Of a DNA stretch of 64,000 nt, positions 47,523 through 55,844 are shown piece by piece. Numbering within the stretch: position 1 is the stretch's first letter; every line of letters begins with the position of its first letter. The position numbers were made by a program, and so were the translations under genes. The stretch spans positions 434,001 to 498,000 of the forward strand of contig NZ_MTQM01000008.1 of NCBI RefSeq assembly GCF_001984105.1. The letters run 5' to 3'. The DNA comes from Microbacterium sp. CSI-V. Its GTDB lineage: Bacteria > Actinomycetota > Actinomycetes > Actinomycetales > Microbacteriaceae. A model generated the notes under the pieces. That model searched no databases. It worked only from the letters and a program-made list of their open reading frames with translations, and was not told where the DNA came from.

Positions 47523-48572
47523 TCACGTGCTACGGGGCGGGGCCGTCGTCGTCCCCGCGCGGAACGCGCAGGTGAGGTCGAGACCCGCGGGCGTCGCGTC
47601 CTCGAGCATCGCCGCCACAGCCTCGCCCGCCGCGCGCCCTTTCGCCTTGGCCGGCTGCACGAGGGTCGTCAGGATATGGGGCGCGAGCCCGTCGACGACG
47701 ACGCCGTCGAAGCCCGTCACGCTCACGTCGTGCGGCACCTGGAGTCCCGCCTCCTCGGCGGCACGGACGACACCGGCCGCCAACAGGTCGCTCTGCGCGA
47801 TCACGGCGGTGGGTCGGCGCGCGGGGTCGGCGAAGATCGTGCGTCCGGCGATGGCGCCCTCGTCGATCGAACTGGTGGCCGCGGCGAGCGCGGGGGCGTC
47901 GGGGAACACCTGGCGCGCACCGGCCAGGCGATCGGCGGTCACGTCGACCCGCGCTTCCGCATCGTCGGGGATCCAACCGCGGCGCCGGTCGATGTCGATC
48001 GGCAGGGTGACGATGACGACGTCCGTGTGTCCGAGGTCGGCGAGATGCTGCGCGGCCTGACGCTGGGCTTCGGCGTTGTCCAGCAGGACGCGCGGGATCC
48101 CTTCGCCCGCATCCCCCTCGATGACGACGACCGGGATGCCGCGGGCCCGGACGATCTCGAGCGAATCGCGCATGCGGGGGCTGCAGCCGATCAGCACGGC
48201 GGCGTCGATCGGCGCGGTGTGCAGCGACGGTTCGCTGACCGTCTGGCCGTCGTCGCGCAGGAGGAGCAGGGCCGCGCCGAGCCGCGAGACGCCGTCGGCG
48301 AGACCGTCCATCATGTGCGTCGTCACGGGATCGAGGAACGCGGTGCCGAGGTGCTGATCGAAGACCACCCCGACGATGCCCGAACGCCCGCGGCGGAGCG
48401 ACGCGGCTCGGGGGTCGGGACCGGTGTAACCGAGCTTCTCCGCGGCGGCGATCACGCGCGCCCGGGTCGCCTCGGACGTCGGCGTCTTTCCGCTGAAGAC
48501 GACGGATGCCGTCGAGGCGGAGACGCCCGCCTCTCGGGCGACGTCGCTGATGGTCGCGCGGCGCGTGCTCAC
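47523..48572 (-). CDS. LacI family regulator, divergent from an MFS gene
   Basis: 349 residues. DNA-binding region ATISDVAREAGVSASTASVVFSGKTPTSEATRARV, then a sugar-binding-type effector domain (GIVGVVFDQHLGTAFLDPV, DAAVLIGCSPRMRD, AVIAQSDLLAAGVVRA, VTGFDGVVVDGLAP). Leaderless GTG (TACGAT plus 6 nt). A 14-bp palindrome in the shared promoter is the obvious operator. It is likely an autorepressor and regulator of the divergent transporter; the ligand is unknown. Confidence 0.88.
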   Translation of the reverse strand: MSTRRATISDVAREAGVSASTASVVFSGKTPTSEATRARVIAAAEKLGYTGPDPRAASLRRGRSGIVGVVFDQHLGTAFLDPVTTHMMDGLADGVSRLGAALLLLRDDGQTVSEPSLHTAPIDAAVLIGCSPRMRDSLEIVRARGIPVVVIEGDAGEGIPRVLLDNAEAQRQAAQHLADLGHTDVVIVTLPIDIDRRRGWIPDDAEARVDVTADRLAGARQVFPDAPALAAATSSIDEGAIAGRTIFADPARRPTAVIAQSDLLAAGVVRAAEEAGLQVPHDVSVTGFDGVVVDGLAPHILTTLVQPAKAKGRAAGEAVAAMLEDATPAGLDLTCAFRAGTTTAPPRST

Positions 48573-48578
48573 CGCCCG

Positions 48579-48643
48579 ATCGTACCCCGCGTGGAATCGA
48601 TCCCTCGAATCGATTCGATACCGACCGCGATCCTGGCTACTGT
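48579..48643. promoter_or_regulatory. Divergent leaderless promoters with a shared operator
   Basis: The regulator's -10 box is TACGAT (48584-48579, minus) and the transporter's is TACTGT (48638-48643, plus), each 6 nt from its start codon. Between them lies TCGAATCGATTCGA (48605-48618), a perfect 14-bp palindrome at the -35 position of both. A related half site GGAATCGATCC is at 48593-48603. Confidence 0.7.
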
Positions 48644-48649
48644 TGCCGC

Positions 48650-49891
48650 ATGGACTCCACGCTCACCCGTTCGCGCCTCGTGCGCTGGTACATCGCCATC
48701 TGCGCGATCTTCCTGGCGAGCGGACTGAGCATCTCGACCTGGGCCTCGCGCGTGCCGGCCATCCGCGAGGCGCTCGGCATCGAGAACTCCGGCGTCGGCC
48801 TGCTGCTGCTGGGGATGGGCGTGGCATCCATCATCGGACTCACCGTCGCGCCCGCGATCATGGCGCGGGTCGGAGCCCGACGGGGCATGCTCATCGCGCT
48901 GCTCCTCGTCGCGGTGGGCGTCGTCATCATCGGGTTCGGGTCCGACACCCTGCAACTGTTCGGCGTCGCCCTCGTCGGCCTCGCCCTGTTCGGCTTCGGC
49001 AACGGCTCGGTCGACGTGATGATGAACGTGGAGGGCGCGGCGCTCGAGAAGGCCACCGGGCGCACCGTCATGCCGCTCCTCCATGCGTTCTTCAGCTTCG
49101 GCACCGTCATCGGTGCGGGCATCGGGTTCCTGGCCGTCCGCGGCGGCATCCCGGTGGTCGCGCACTGCGTGGCGATGGGCATCGTCATCGCGGTGGTCGC
49201 CTTCGCCGCGATCGCGAACGTCCCGTCTCGCGAGATCGCGATGGACGCGCCCTCCGCGGAGGAGCGCGCGCACTGGCGGGAACGCCTCGCCGCCTCGCTG
49301 TCGGCGTGGCGCGAGCCCCGCACCTACACGCTCGGCGTGATCATGCTCGGCATGGCGTTCGCCGAGGGCAGCGCGAACGACTGGCTGCCGTCCGCCGTCG
49401 TCTTCGGACACGGCGCTCCCGAGGAGGCCGGTCCCGCGGTGCTGGCGGTCTTCTCGATCGCGATGACCGCGGGGCGCCTGCTCGGCGGCCCGGTCGTCGA
49501 CCGGTTCGGACGCGTCTGGGTGCTGCGGATCCTCGCCGTCACCGCCGCCGCCGGCCTACTGCTGTTCATCGTCGCGCCGTTCGGACCGCTCGTGTACATC
49601 GGTGCCGCGCTCTGGGGCCTCGGGGCCTCGCTCGGGTTCCCGATCGGCATGTCCGCCGCCGCCGACGACCCGGCCAAGGCCGCCTCGCGCGTCGCCGCGG
49701 CCGCCACCATCGGCTACGTCGCGTTCCTCTGCGGTCCGCCGATCCTCGGCTGGATCGGCGACCACATCGGGCTGCTCAACACGCTCTTCATCGTCGTCGG
49801 CCTGATCGTGGCATCCGGACTCTTCTCCGGGGCGGCCAAGCCCCTCGTCGTCACCGAACCCGAGGCCGAGAAGGCCGCCCGCCGCGATTAG
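48650..49891 (+). CDS. MFS transporter (YbjJ-like)
   Basis: 413 residues, 12 helices. Opening SGLSISTWASRVPAIREALG and the GFGNGSVDVMMNVEGAALE segment match YbjJ-like members of the superfamily. Motif A is degenerate (MARVGARRG, GGPVVDRFGR). Control by an adjacent LacI regulator suggests a sugar or sugar-derivative substrate (inference). Confidence 0.85.
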   Translation: MDSTLTRSRLVRWYIAICAIFLASGLSISTWASRVPAIREALGIENSGVGLLLLGMGVASIIGLTVAPAIMARVGARRGMLIALLLVAVGVVIIGFGSDTLQLFGVALVGLALFGFGNGSVDVMMNVEGAALEKATGRTVMPLLHAFFSFGTVIGAGIGFLAVRGGIPVVAHCVAMGIVIAVVAFAAIANVPSREIAMDAPSAEERAHWRERLAASLSAWREPRTYTLGVIMLGMAFAEGSANDWLPSAVVFGHGAPEEAGPAVLAVFSIAMTAGRLLGGPVVDRFGRVWVLRILAVTAAAGLLLFIVAPFGPLVYIGAALWGLGASLGFPIGMSAAADDPAKAASRVAAAATIGYVAFLCGPPILGWIGDHIGLLNTLFIVVGLIVASGLFSGAAKPLVVTEPEAEKAARRD

Positions 49892-49894
49892 GCT
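49889..49894 (+). promoter_or_regulatory. nucS leaderless -10 box TAGGCT overlapping the upstream stop
   Basis: TAG is the stop codon of the MFS gene. The hexamer lies 6 nt before GTG 49901. Confidence 0.55.
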
Positions 49895-49900
49895 CGTCGG

Positions 49901-50596
49901 GTGCGTCTCGTCATCGCCCGTTGCTCGGTCGACTACACCGGTCGACTCAATGCCCACCTCCCCCTCGCCACGCGCCTGCTCGTGCACAAGGGCGATGGGT
50001 CGCTGCTCGTGCACTCCGACGGCGGGTCGTACAAGCCGCTGAACTGGATGAGCCCGCCCTGCACCCTCACGGTGGAAGCACCCGAGGAAGAGGCGGCGAG
50101 CGTCGGGGTCACCGAGCAGTGGCGCGTCACGCACAAGAAGACCGGCGACGCGCTCGTGGTGAAGATCTACGAGGTGCTGCACGACACCTCGCACGACCTC
50201 GGCATCGACCCGGGTCTCATCAAGGACGGCGTCGAGGCTGACCTCCAGCGGCTGCTCGCCGAGCAGGTCTCGGTTGTCGGCGAAGGTCTCACGCTCGTGC
50301 GGCGCGAGTATCCGACGGCGATCGGTCCCGTGGACCTGCTGCTGCGCGACGACAACGGCGGGACCGTGGCGATCGAGGTCAAGCGCCGCGGCGACATCGA
50401 CGGCGTCGAGCAGCTGACCCGCTACCTCGACCTGCTCAACCGCGACCCGCTGCTCGCCCCGGTGAGCGGCGTGTTCGCCGCGCAGGAGATCAAGCCGCAG
50501 GCCCGCGTGCTCGCCACCGACCGCGGCATCCGGTGCCTGACCCTCGACTACGACGAGATGAAGGGCATCGAGTCGGGGGCTCCGCGACTGTTCTGA
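49901..50596 (+). CDS. nucS: Mismatch-specific endonuclease NucS/EndoMS
   Basis: 231 residues. N-terminal dimerisation and DNA-binding domain ([35 protein letters not shown]). C-terminal RecB-like nuclease with Asp145 ([10 protein letters not shown]), Glu159 and Lys161 (IEVKRRG) as the metal site. In actinobacteria lacking MutS/MutL it cuts both strands at mismatches and lowers the mutation rate, aided by the beta clamp. Here the C-terminus ends GAPRLF, which may be the clamp-binding tail. Confidence 0.94.
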   Translation: MRLVIARCSVDYTGRLNAHLPLATRLLVHKGDGSLLVHSDGGSYKPLNWMSPPCTLTVEAPEEEAASVGVTEQWRVTHKKTGDALVVKIYEVLHDTSHDLGIDPGLIKDGVEADLQRLLAEQVSVVGEGLTLVRREYPTAIGPVDLLLRDDNGGTVAIEVKRRGDIDGVEQLTRYLDLLNRDPLLAPVSGVFAAQEIKPQARVLATDRGIRCLTLDYDEMKGIESGAPRLF

Positions 50597-50631
50597 GGCG
50601 CGGACGGGCGGCTCGTATGCCGACGCGCCGG

Positions 50632-50637
50632 TAGCGT
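50632..50637 (+). promoter_or_regulatory. Leaderless -10 box TAGCGT
   Basis: Seven nt before ATG 50645. This also decides against the in-frame GTG at 50636, which overlaps the box. Confidence 0.55.
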
Positions 50638-50644
50638 GGAGCCC

Positions 50645-51346
50645 ATGCCCGTGCGCTCCCCCTGGTCGTGCGTCCTCTGGGACGTCGACGGAACCCTCGT
50701 CGACGCGTCCGAGGGGATCCTCCGCCGCCTCACCATCACCCTCGAGCACTTCGGGCGCAGGCCTCCCGTCCGCGGCGAGCTGTCGCACTGGATCGGTCCG
50801 CCGATGTTCGAGTCGTTCCAGGCCAACGTCGGAATGACCCCCGACGAGGCGACCGAGGCCGTCACCTTCTACCGCACCCTGAACAAGAGCGAGGGCTACA
50901 CCGGCAGCGCGCAGCTCTACCCCGGCGTCGCCGACATCGTGCACGATCTCCACGCGGCCGGCATCCCCCAGTCGACCGCCAGCTCGAAGCCCGAGGTGCA
51001 GGTCGTGGCGCTCATGGACCACTTCGGCCTCGCCCCCGACCTCGAAGCCATGGTGGGCGCGAGCCCCGACGAGCGGACGCTCAGCGCGAAGTCCGACATC
51101 GTGCGCGAGGCACTGCGGCGCCTCGAGGTGCGCGGGTACGACACCTCCCGCCCCGTGCTGATCGGCGATCGGCATCACGACGTCGAAGGCGGGGCGGATG
51201 CCGGTGTGCCGGTGATCTTCGTCCGGTGGGGCTTCAGCTGGCCGCACGAGGCCGACGGTGCGCAGGCGGCCGTCGACACCGCCGACGAACTGCGCGCGCT
51301 CCTGCTCGTGCCGGACGACGACCTCGCCGCCTCCGACGGTGTCTGA
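50645..51346 (+). CDS. HAD family hydrolase (Gph-like phosphatase)
   Basis: 233 residues. Motif I DVDGT (Asp13 nucleophile, Asp15 acid), motif II in STASSKPE, and motif IV IGDRHHDVEGGADAG. The cap is helical, between motifs I and II, as in phosphoglycolate phosphatases. The physiological substrate is unknown. Overlaps the next gene by 8 nt. Confidence 0.88.
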   Translation: MPVRSPWSCVLWDVDGTLVDASEGILRRLTITLEHFGRRPPVRGELSHWIGPPMFESFQANVGMTPDEATEAVTFYRTLNKSEGYTGSAQLYPGVADIVHDLHAAGIPQSTASSKPEVQVVALMDHFGLAPDLEAMVGASPDERTLSAKSDIVREALRRLEVRGYDTSRPVLIGDRHHDVEGGADAGVPVIFVRWGFSWPHEADGAQAAVDTADELRALLLVPDDDLAASDGV

Positions 51347-52541
51347 CATCCCCTGGGCGCTGCCCGTGGCGATCGCCCTGCTCGCGGCGCTGCTCGTCGC
51401 GGGCGTGGTCGTGATCGTGGTGCGCGCCCGGCGGAGGTCACCGCGTGCGGCCGCGGCAGCGGTGGACGCGCGATCGGCCGCGGAGGCGGCGCTCCTGCGC
51501 CTCGACGACGCGGCCACCGAACTCGACGCGGCCTTCGAAGCGGCCGACGCCCTCGGCGATGACGGGCCGACCGACCTGCGCCGCTCGCGGGCCGCGGTGC
51601 TGCGCGGACGCGATCGGGGGTTCACCGAAGTGGCGGCGCTCGCGGTGTCCTCCCGCCTCCCGGCCCAGCGCCGCACCGACGGGCTGCGTCTGCGCGACGA
51701 CCTGGAACGGCGGGTCGCCGCGGCCGACGACACCCGCGACCGCCTGACCGCGTGGACTCGCGCGCACGGCAACGTTACCGAGCGCGTCGCCGCGGCCCGC
51801 GCCCGTCGCGCGGAGATCGCCCGCACGTCGGGAGATCCCGCACGGCTCGTCGCCGAGTCCCGCGCGCGGTTCGACGACACCGAGTGGGCGGATGCCGACC
51901 GCGCCGACCACGAGGCACGGGCGGCGCTCGCGCGCGCGGACGCGGCGCTGGATGCCGCGGATGCCGCGATCGACGATCCGGAAGCCGCCGACGCGCGGGT
52001 GCTCGAGGCGTCCCTCGAGCTCCGCCGGGCTGCGCGGCTGCTGCGAGCGGTCGAGGATGCCCACCGTGCCGTGCTGCAGGCGTCCGAGAACGCCGAGGCC
52101 GAGGTCTCCGCCGCCCGGTCCGAGATCGTCGCCGCCCTCGAGCTCGCCGGCGCCCGTCCCATCGGTGTCGCCCCCGACGCCACCGATCGCCTGCGCGCCG
52201 CGGAGGAGGAACTGCACGCGGCGGCCGAGGGACTCCCGCTCCGCCCGCGCGCGGCGATCGAGACGGTGGCGCGTGTGCGCGAAGTCCGCGACGACGCGAT
52301 CGGCGATGCCCTGACCGCACGTCGACGTCTCGAGGCGGCGCGTGCAGCACTGCCGGGCACGCTCGCGTGCGCCCGGGCCGCCGTCGCCGCGGCCGAGGCC
52401 TTCGCCGACGCGCCTCCGATCGAGGAGCGGCTGCGCCTCGACGCCGCCCGGCGCGAGCTGGCCGCCGCCCGTGCGGCGCACGAGGCGGTCCAGGCGCTCT
52501 CCTCCGCCCGGGCGGCCTGGCGCGCGGTCGACGGCCGCTGA
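51339..52541 (+). CDS. Membrane-anchored Ala/Arg-rich coiled-coil protein
   Basis: 400 residues, no family recognised. One N-terminal helix (WALPVAIALLAALLVAGVVVIVV), then almost entirely charged alpha-helical sequence with Ala, Arg, Glu and Asp in heptad-like spacing. Predicted to be a long cytoplasmic coiled coil on a membrane anchor. GTG 51339 overlaps the HAD gene by 8 nt. It directly precedes the MprF-like gene, which has its own leaderless promoter. Confidence 0.72.
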   Translation: MSDIPWALPVAIALLAALLVAGVVVIVVRARRRSPRAAAAAVDARSAAEAALLRLDDAATELDAAFEAADALGDDGPTDLRRSRAAVLRGRDRGFTEVAALAVSSRLPAQRRTDGLRLRDDLERRVAAADDTRDRLTAWTRAHGNVTERVAAARARRAEIARTSGDPARLVAESRARFDDTEWADADRADHEARAALARADAALDAADAAIDDPEAADARVLEASLELRRAARLLRAVEDAHRAVLQASENAEAEVSAARSEIVAALELAGARPIGVAPDATDRLRAAEEELHAAAEGLPLRPRAAIETVARVREVRDDAIGDALTARRRLEAARAALPGTLACARAAVAAAEAFADAPPIEERLRLDAARRELAAARAAHEAVQALSSARAAWRAVDGR

Positions 52542-52556
52542 CGTCCTGTCGCCCGA

Positions 52557-52562
52557 TATCGT
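52557..52562 (+). promoter_or_regulatory. Leaderless -10 box TATCGT
   Basis: Seven nt before ATG 52570. Confidence 0.55.
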
Positions 52563-52569
52563 GGGCGGC

Positions 52570-54633
52570 ATGGGGGAGCCTGTCACCGTCCATCGCCTCA
52601 CCGCCACCGTCCGTCGCGTTCCGGTCACGGCGGCGCTGGCGCTGGTCCTGCTCATCGCGGGTGCGGTATCCGCGGCTCTGTGGACACCGTTCGCGGCGTC
52701 GTCCCTGCACGAGACGGTGGCCTACGGGCTCCCGGCGCTCGAAGCCGGCCGCTGGTGGACTCCGGTCACGGGCACGTTCTTCCTGTCGGTGCCGTGGCTG
52801 TACGCACCGGTGATCGTCGGGCTCATCGGGATGGGGTTCCTGGAGTTCCGCCGCGGGTCGCGTGTCGCCGCGTTCTACTTCGTCGGCGGACAGCTCGGTG
52901 CCGTCCTCGGTGCGTCGCTGGTGCTGTGGCTCGCGGCGCTGCTCCCCTGGCCGTGGGCGCAGGAGCAGGCCGGGGCGCTCGACGTCGGTCCCTCTCCCGG
53001 GATTGTCGCGTGTCTGGCGGCAGCCGTGACGCTCTTCCCGTCGCCGTGGCGCCTGCGCGCATGGACAGTGCTGATCGCCGTCCTCTCGGTGACGTTCCTG
53101 TACTGGGGGTCGCTGAACGACCTCGAGCACCTCATCGCCGTGGGTCTCGTGCTGGTCGTCGACCGGTCTCTGCGGCCGCAGCGGGTCTCGGTCCGCGAGC
53201 AGCGTCTCATCGCGTTCGTCGTGGTGTGCGGCCTCGGCGCGATCGACATCCTCACCTACCTCAGTCCGACCACGGGCCCGTTCGGAGATTCCGCCCCCGT
53301 GTCGGGGTCGTGGGTCGATGTGGCCGTGAACACCGTGGTGGTGCTCCTCGTCGCGAACGGCATCCGGAGGGGGCGCCGGTGGGCGTGGGTCCTGCTGGTG
53401 CTGTACGGCATCCTGAACGCCGTCCTCCTTGCACTGGTCGCGCTGATCGTCGTCGCGATCGGTACGGGCATCATCCAGCAGACGGTGGATTTCGACCTCA
53501 CCGTGACCCTGGCCTCCTCGGCCACCTGGACCATCGCCCTGGTGTACCTCATCCTCGTGCGTGCCGCGTTCCGCGCGCGGCCGAAGGCGACCCTCGGCGA
53601 CGCGCCGGCTCCGTCGCTCGACGACGTGAAGGCCGAGCTGCGCGCCACGGGCGGCGGCACCCTGTCGTGGATGACGACGTGGGACGGCATGGCCTACGCC
53701 CGATTCGGACGCGGGATCGTCGCCTTCCAGCGCCGGTCGGGGGTCGCCCTCGTGCTCGGCGATCCGCTCGGCCCGGAGGAGACGCGCGCGGCGACCGTCC
53801 GCGCGTTCGTCGAGCGCGCCGAGAACGCGGGTCTGGCGCCGTGCTTCTTCAGCGCCGGAGAGGCCACCCGGGCCGCCGTCCCCGACGGATGGCGGAGCAT
53901 CGTCGTCGCCGACGACACCATCGTCGACCTGCCGGGCCTGAAGTTCACGGGCAAGGCGTGGGGAGCGGTGCGGACGTCGTTGAATCGCGCCGAACGCGAG
54001 GGCATGACGTTCCGCCTGTCACGTCTGGCCGATGAGACATGGGGTGTGCGGCAGCAGCTGCGGGCCATCTCCGAGAGCTGGGTCGGCGACAAGGGGCTGC
54101 CGGAGATGGGATTCACTCTCGGCACGCTCCACGAGGCCGCCGATCCGGAGGTCCGCGTCGCGCTGGCGGTCTCACCGGCGGGCGACGTCGACGGTTTCCT
54201 GTCGTGGCTGCCCGTCTACGGTGAGGGTCGGGTGCGCGGGTGGACGCTCGATCTGATGCGCCGCCGCGACGGCGGCTTCGGCCCGGTCATGGAGTACCTG
54301 ATCGGATCGTCGGCCCAGCAGTTCTCGGCCGAGGGCGCGGAGGTGCTGTCGCTGTCGGGAGCGCCCCTCGCGCACGAATATCCCCCGGATGCCGGAGCGA
54401 TCGCCGACCTGCAGGAGCGCATGGCCACGATGCTCGAGCCCGTCTACGGCTTCGCCTCGCTGCACAGGTTCAAGCAGAAGTTCCATCCCCGGTACGAGAC
54501 GATGCATCTGCTCTACCGGGACGAGGCCGACCTCACCCGCATCGGCGCCGCCCTCACCCGCGCCTTCCTGCCGCACGCCACGCTGCGGCAGTTCGCGGCC
54601 GCGGGCGTGGACCTCGTGCGGACCGAGCGGTAG
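52570..54633 (+). CDS. DUF2156 / MprF-like lipid aminoacyltransferase candidate with rhomboid-like membrane part
   Basis: 687 residues. The N-terminal half has about nine helices; the first six (TPVTGTFFLSVPWLYAPVIVGLIGMGFLEFRRGSR then FYFVGGQLGAVLGASLVLW) recall a rhomboid-type bundle rather than the MprF flippase. From about 350 the DUF2156 domain has the double-GNAT fold: WDGMAYARFGRGIVAFQRRSGVALVLGDP, KFTGKAWGAVRTSLNRAEREGM, and LDLMRRRDGGFGPVMEYLI. MprF-type domains transfer Lys or Ala from tRNA to phosphatidylglycerol and lower sensitivity to cationic peptides. The actual substrate here is not inferable. Confidence 0.82.
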   Translation: MGEPVTVHRLTATVRRVPVTAALALVLLIAGAVSAALWTPFAASSLHETVAYGLPALEAGRWWTPVTGTFFLSVPWLYAPVIVGLIGMGFLEFRRGSRVAAFYFVGGQLGAVLGASLVLWLAALLPWPWAQEQAGALDVGPSPGIVACLAAAVTLFPSPWRLRAWTVLIAVLSVTFLYWGSLNDLEHLIAVGLVLVVDRSLRPQRVSVREQRLIAFVVVCGLGAIDILTYLSPTTGPFGDSAPVSGSWVDVAVNTVVVLLVANGIRRGRRWAWVLLVLYGILNAVLLALVALIVVAIGTGIIQQTVDFDLTVTLASSATWTIALVYLILVRAAFRARPKATLGDAPAPSLDDVKAELRATGGGTLSWMTTWDGMAYARFGRGIVAFQRRSGVALVLGDPLGPEETRAATVRAFVERAENAGLAPCFFSAGEATRAAVPDGWRSIVVADDTIVDLPGLKFTGKAWGAVRTSLNRAEREGMTFRLSRLADETWGVRQQLRAISESWVGDKGLPEMGFTLGTLHEAADPEVRVALAVSPAGDVDGFLSWLPVYGEGRVRGWTLDLMRRRDGGFGPVMEYLIGSSAQQFSAEGAEVLSLSGAPLAHEYPPDAGAIADLQERMATMLEPVYGFASLHRFKQKFHPRYETMHLLYRDEADLTRIGAALTRAFLPHATLRQFAAAGVDLVRTER

Positions 54634-54641
54634 CGCCCGGA

Positions 54642-54848
54642 TCAGAGGAGGCGGATGTTCTCCGCCTGCAGACCCTTCGGGCCCTGCGCGACGTCGAACT
54701 CGACGCGCTGGTTCTCCTCGAGCGAGCGGTATCCGCCCGACTGGATGGCGCTGTAGTGGGCGAAGACGTCCTGGCCGCCCTCATCGGGCGCGATGAAGCC
54801 GAAGCCCTTCTCCGAGTTGAACCACTTGACCGTGCCCTGCGTGCTCAT
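54642..54848 (-). CDS. Cold-shock protein (CspA family)
   Basis: 68 residues: [20 protein letters not shown] carries RNP-1 (KGFGFI), and DVFAHYSAI is RNP-2. A single OB-fold RNA-binding domain acting as an RNA chaperone. ATG 54848 is the family start; the frame open upstream is non-coding. Convergent with the MprF-like gene, only 8 bp apart. Confidence 0.95.
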   Translation of the reverse strand: MSTQGTVKWFNSEKGFGFIAPDEGGQDVFAHYSAIQSGGYRSLEENQRVEFDVAQGPKGLQAENIRLL

Positions 54849-54988
54849 CGACGTGCCGTTTCCCACTCCTGCCGGCGCCGAGCGCGCCGATCTGTGCCCA
54901 CGGTAACGGCACGGACCGGGCGGGCGCATCGACCCGTGACACAAACGTTGCACGACGTCATGGCGGCGATCGCCCCGTAAGCCCATAC

Positions 54989-55026
54989 GACGCCCGGGCT
55001 GAGCAGAAGCTCGAAGCCCGGGCGTC
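54989..55026. terminator. Isolated strong hairpin in a divergent gap
   Basis: GACGCCCGGGCT (54989-55000) pairs perfectly with AGCCCGGGCGTC (55015-55026) across a 14-nt loop. It has no gene ending into it on either strand, so it may terminate a short unannotated RNA or be a boundary element. Confidence 0.6.
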
Positions 55027-55123
55027 GACGGATCCCCCCGGATATGTCACGCGAGGCGTGACGGCGATAACTGTACCGCCGCGCAAGCCCTTCGCGCGAC
55101 ACGAAAGCTGGGAATTCTTCACG

Positions 55124-55160
55124 TATGACGATGATCTGTGATAGTCGGGCGTCATAGAAT
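55124..55160 (+). promoter_or_regulatory. GntR gene leaderless promoter and inverted repeat
   Basis: -10 box TAGAAT (55155-55160) lies 6 nt before GTG 55167. TATGACG (55124-55130) and CGTCATA (55150-55156) are perfect inverted repeats 19 nt apart, flanking the -35 region and touching the -10 box. Candidate autoregulatory site. Confidence 0.5.
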
Positions 55161-55166
55161 CCGCGT

Positions 55167-55784
55167 GTGGACGAGCGGCGCCAGCCTTCCGCCCTCGTCG
55201 ACGAGGCGTACGCCGCCCTCGGCGAGGCGATCGTCGACGGGCGCCTGCGGCCCGGCGACCGGCTCCGCGATGTCGAACTCGCCGCCCACATGGGCATCTC
55301 CCGGACCCCCGTGCGGGAGGCGTTGCAGCGACTCGCGGCGATCCGTCTGGTCGAGATCGCGCCCCATCGGTTCACGCGCGTGACGTCGCCGAGCGACAAG
55401 GAGATCGCGGACATGCAGGACTACGCGGTCCACATGATCGCGATGACCCTGCACCTCGCCCTCCCCCGCTGCTCGGACGACGAGATCGCGGAGGGCGCCC
55501 GCCTGCTCGGCGGTCTCATGGATGCCGCCCGCGCCGACTCCTCCCCCGCGTACGTCGACGCGGGATACGCGTTCCTCGCCCACTTCACCCGCGCCTCGCA
55601 GAACATCGTGCTGATGGAGACGTTGAAGCAGACCGCCTTCCTCCTGCGGCGGAACCTGCGCGGCTGGATGTGCGCGCACGTGGAGGGATGCGAAGAACTC
55701 TTCCTCCGACTCGCCGACCGGATCAGGGAGCGCGACACGGCACAGGCGGCGCACCTGTGGCTGCGGCTGCACGGCCTCTATTGA
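55167..55784 (+). CDS. GntR family regulator (FadR/FCD type)
   Basis: 205 residues. Winged helix: EAYAALGEAIVDGRLRPGDRLRDVELAAHMGISRTPVREALQRLAAIRLVEI. All-helical FCD-like effector domain follows. The usual metal-binding His/Asp set of FCD domains is not obvious. No adjacent enzyme operon reveals its target. Confidence 0.85.
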   Translation: MDERRQPSALVDEAYAALGEAIVDGRLRPGDRLRDVELAAHMGISRTPVREALQRLAAIRLVEIAPHRFTRVTSPSDKEIADMQDYAVHMIAMTLHLALPRCSDDEIAEGARLLGGLMDAARADSSPAYVDAGYAFLAHFTRASQNIVLMETLKQTAFLLRRNLRGWMCAHVEGCEELFLRLADRIRERDTAQAAHLWLRLHGLY

Positions 55785-55832
55785 GCCCGCGGCGACGAGC
55801 GCAAGGCATCCGTTCATCCGGGGCACGCCCGC

Positions 55833-55838
55833 TACCGT
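55833..55838 (+). promoter_or_regulatory. Leaderless -10 box TACCGT
   Basis: Six nt before ATG 55845. Confidence 0.55.
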
Positions 55839-55844
55839 GACGTC

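Larger units (their letters stand above)
54849..55166. other. Intergenic region between csp and the GntR gene
   Basis: 318 bp between divergent genes. It holds the csp promoter and leader (a TACCGT -10 candidate on the minus strand near 54904-54909), a strong isolated hairpin at 54989-55026, and the GntR promoter with an inverted repeat. I see no further gene. Confidence 0.55.

Noticed and set aside
44641..48060. Open frame of 1139 codons on the plus strand opposite mrpAB and LacI
   Set aside because: Highly charged low-complexity translation crossing two real genes; an artefact of high GC.
55125..55157. Ten-codon frame (MTMICDSRAS) before the GntR gene
   Set aside because: It ends inside the predicted -10 box of a leaderless promoter, so it would not be on the message; no ribosome site.
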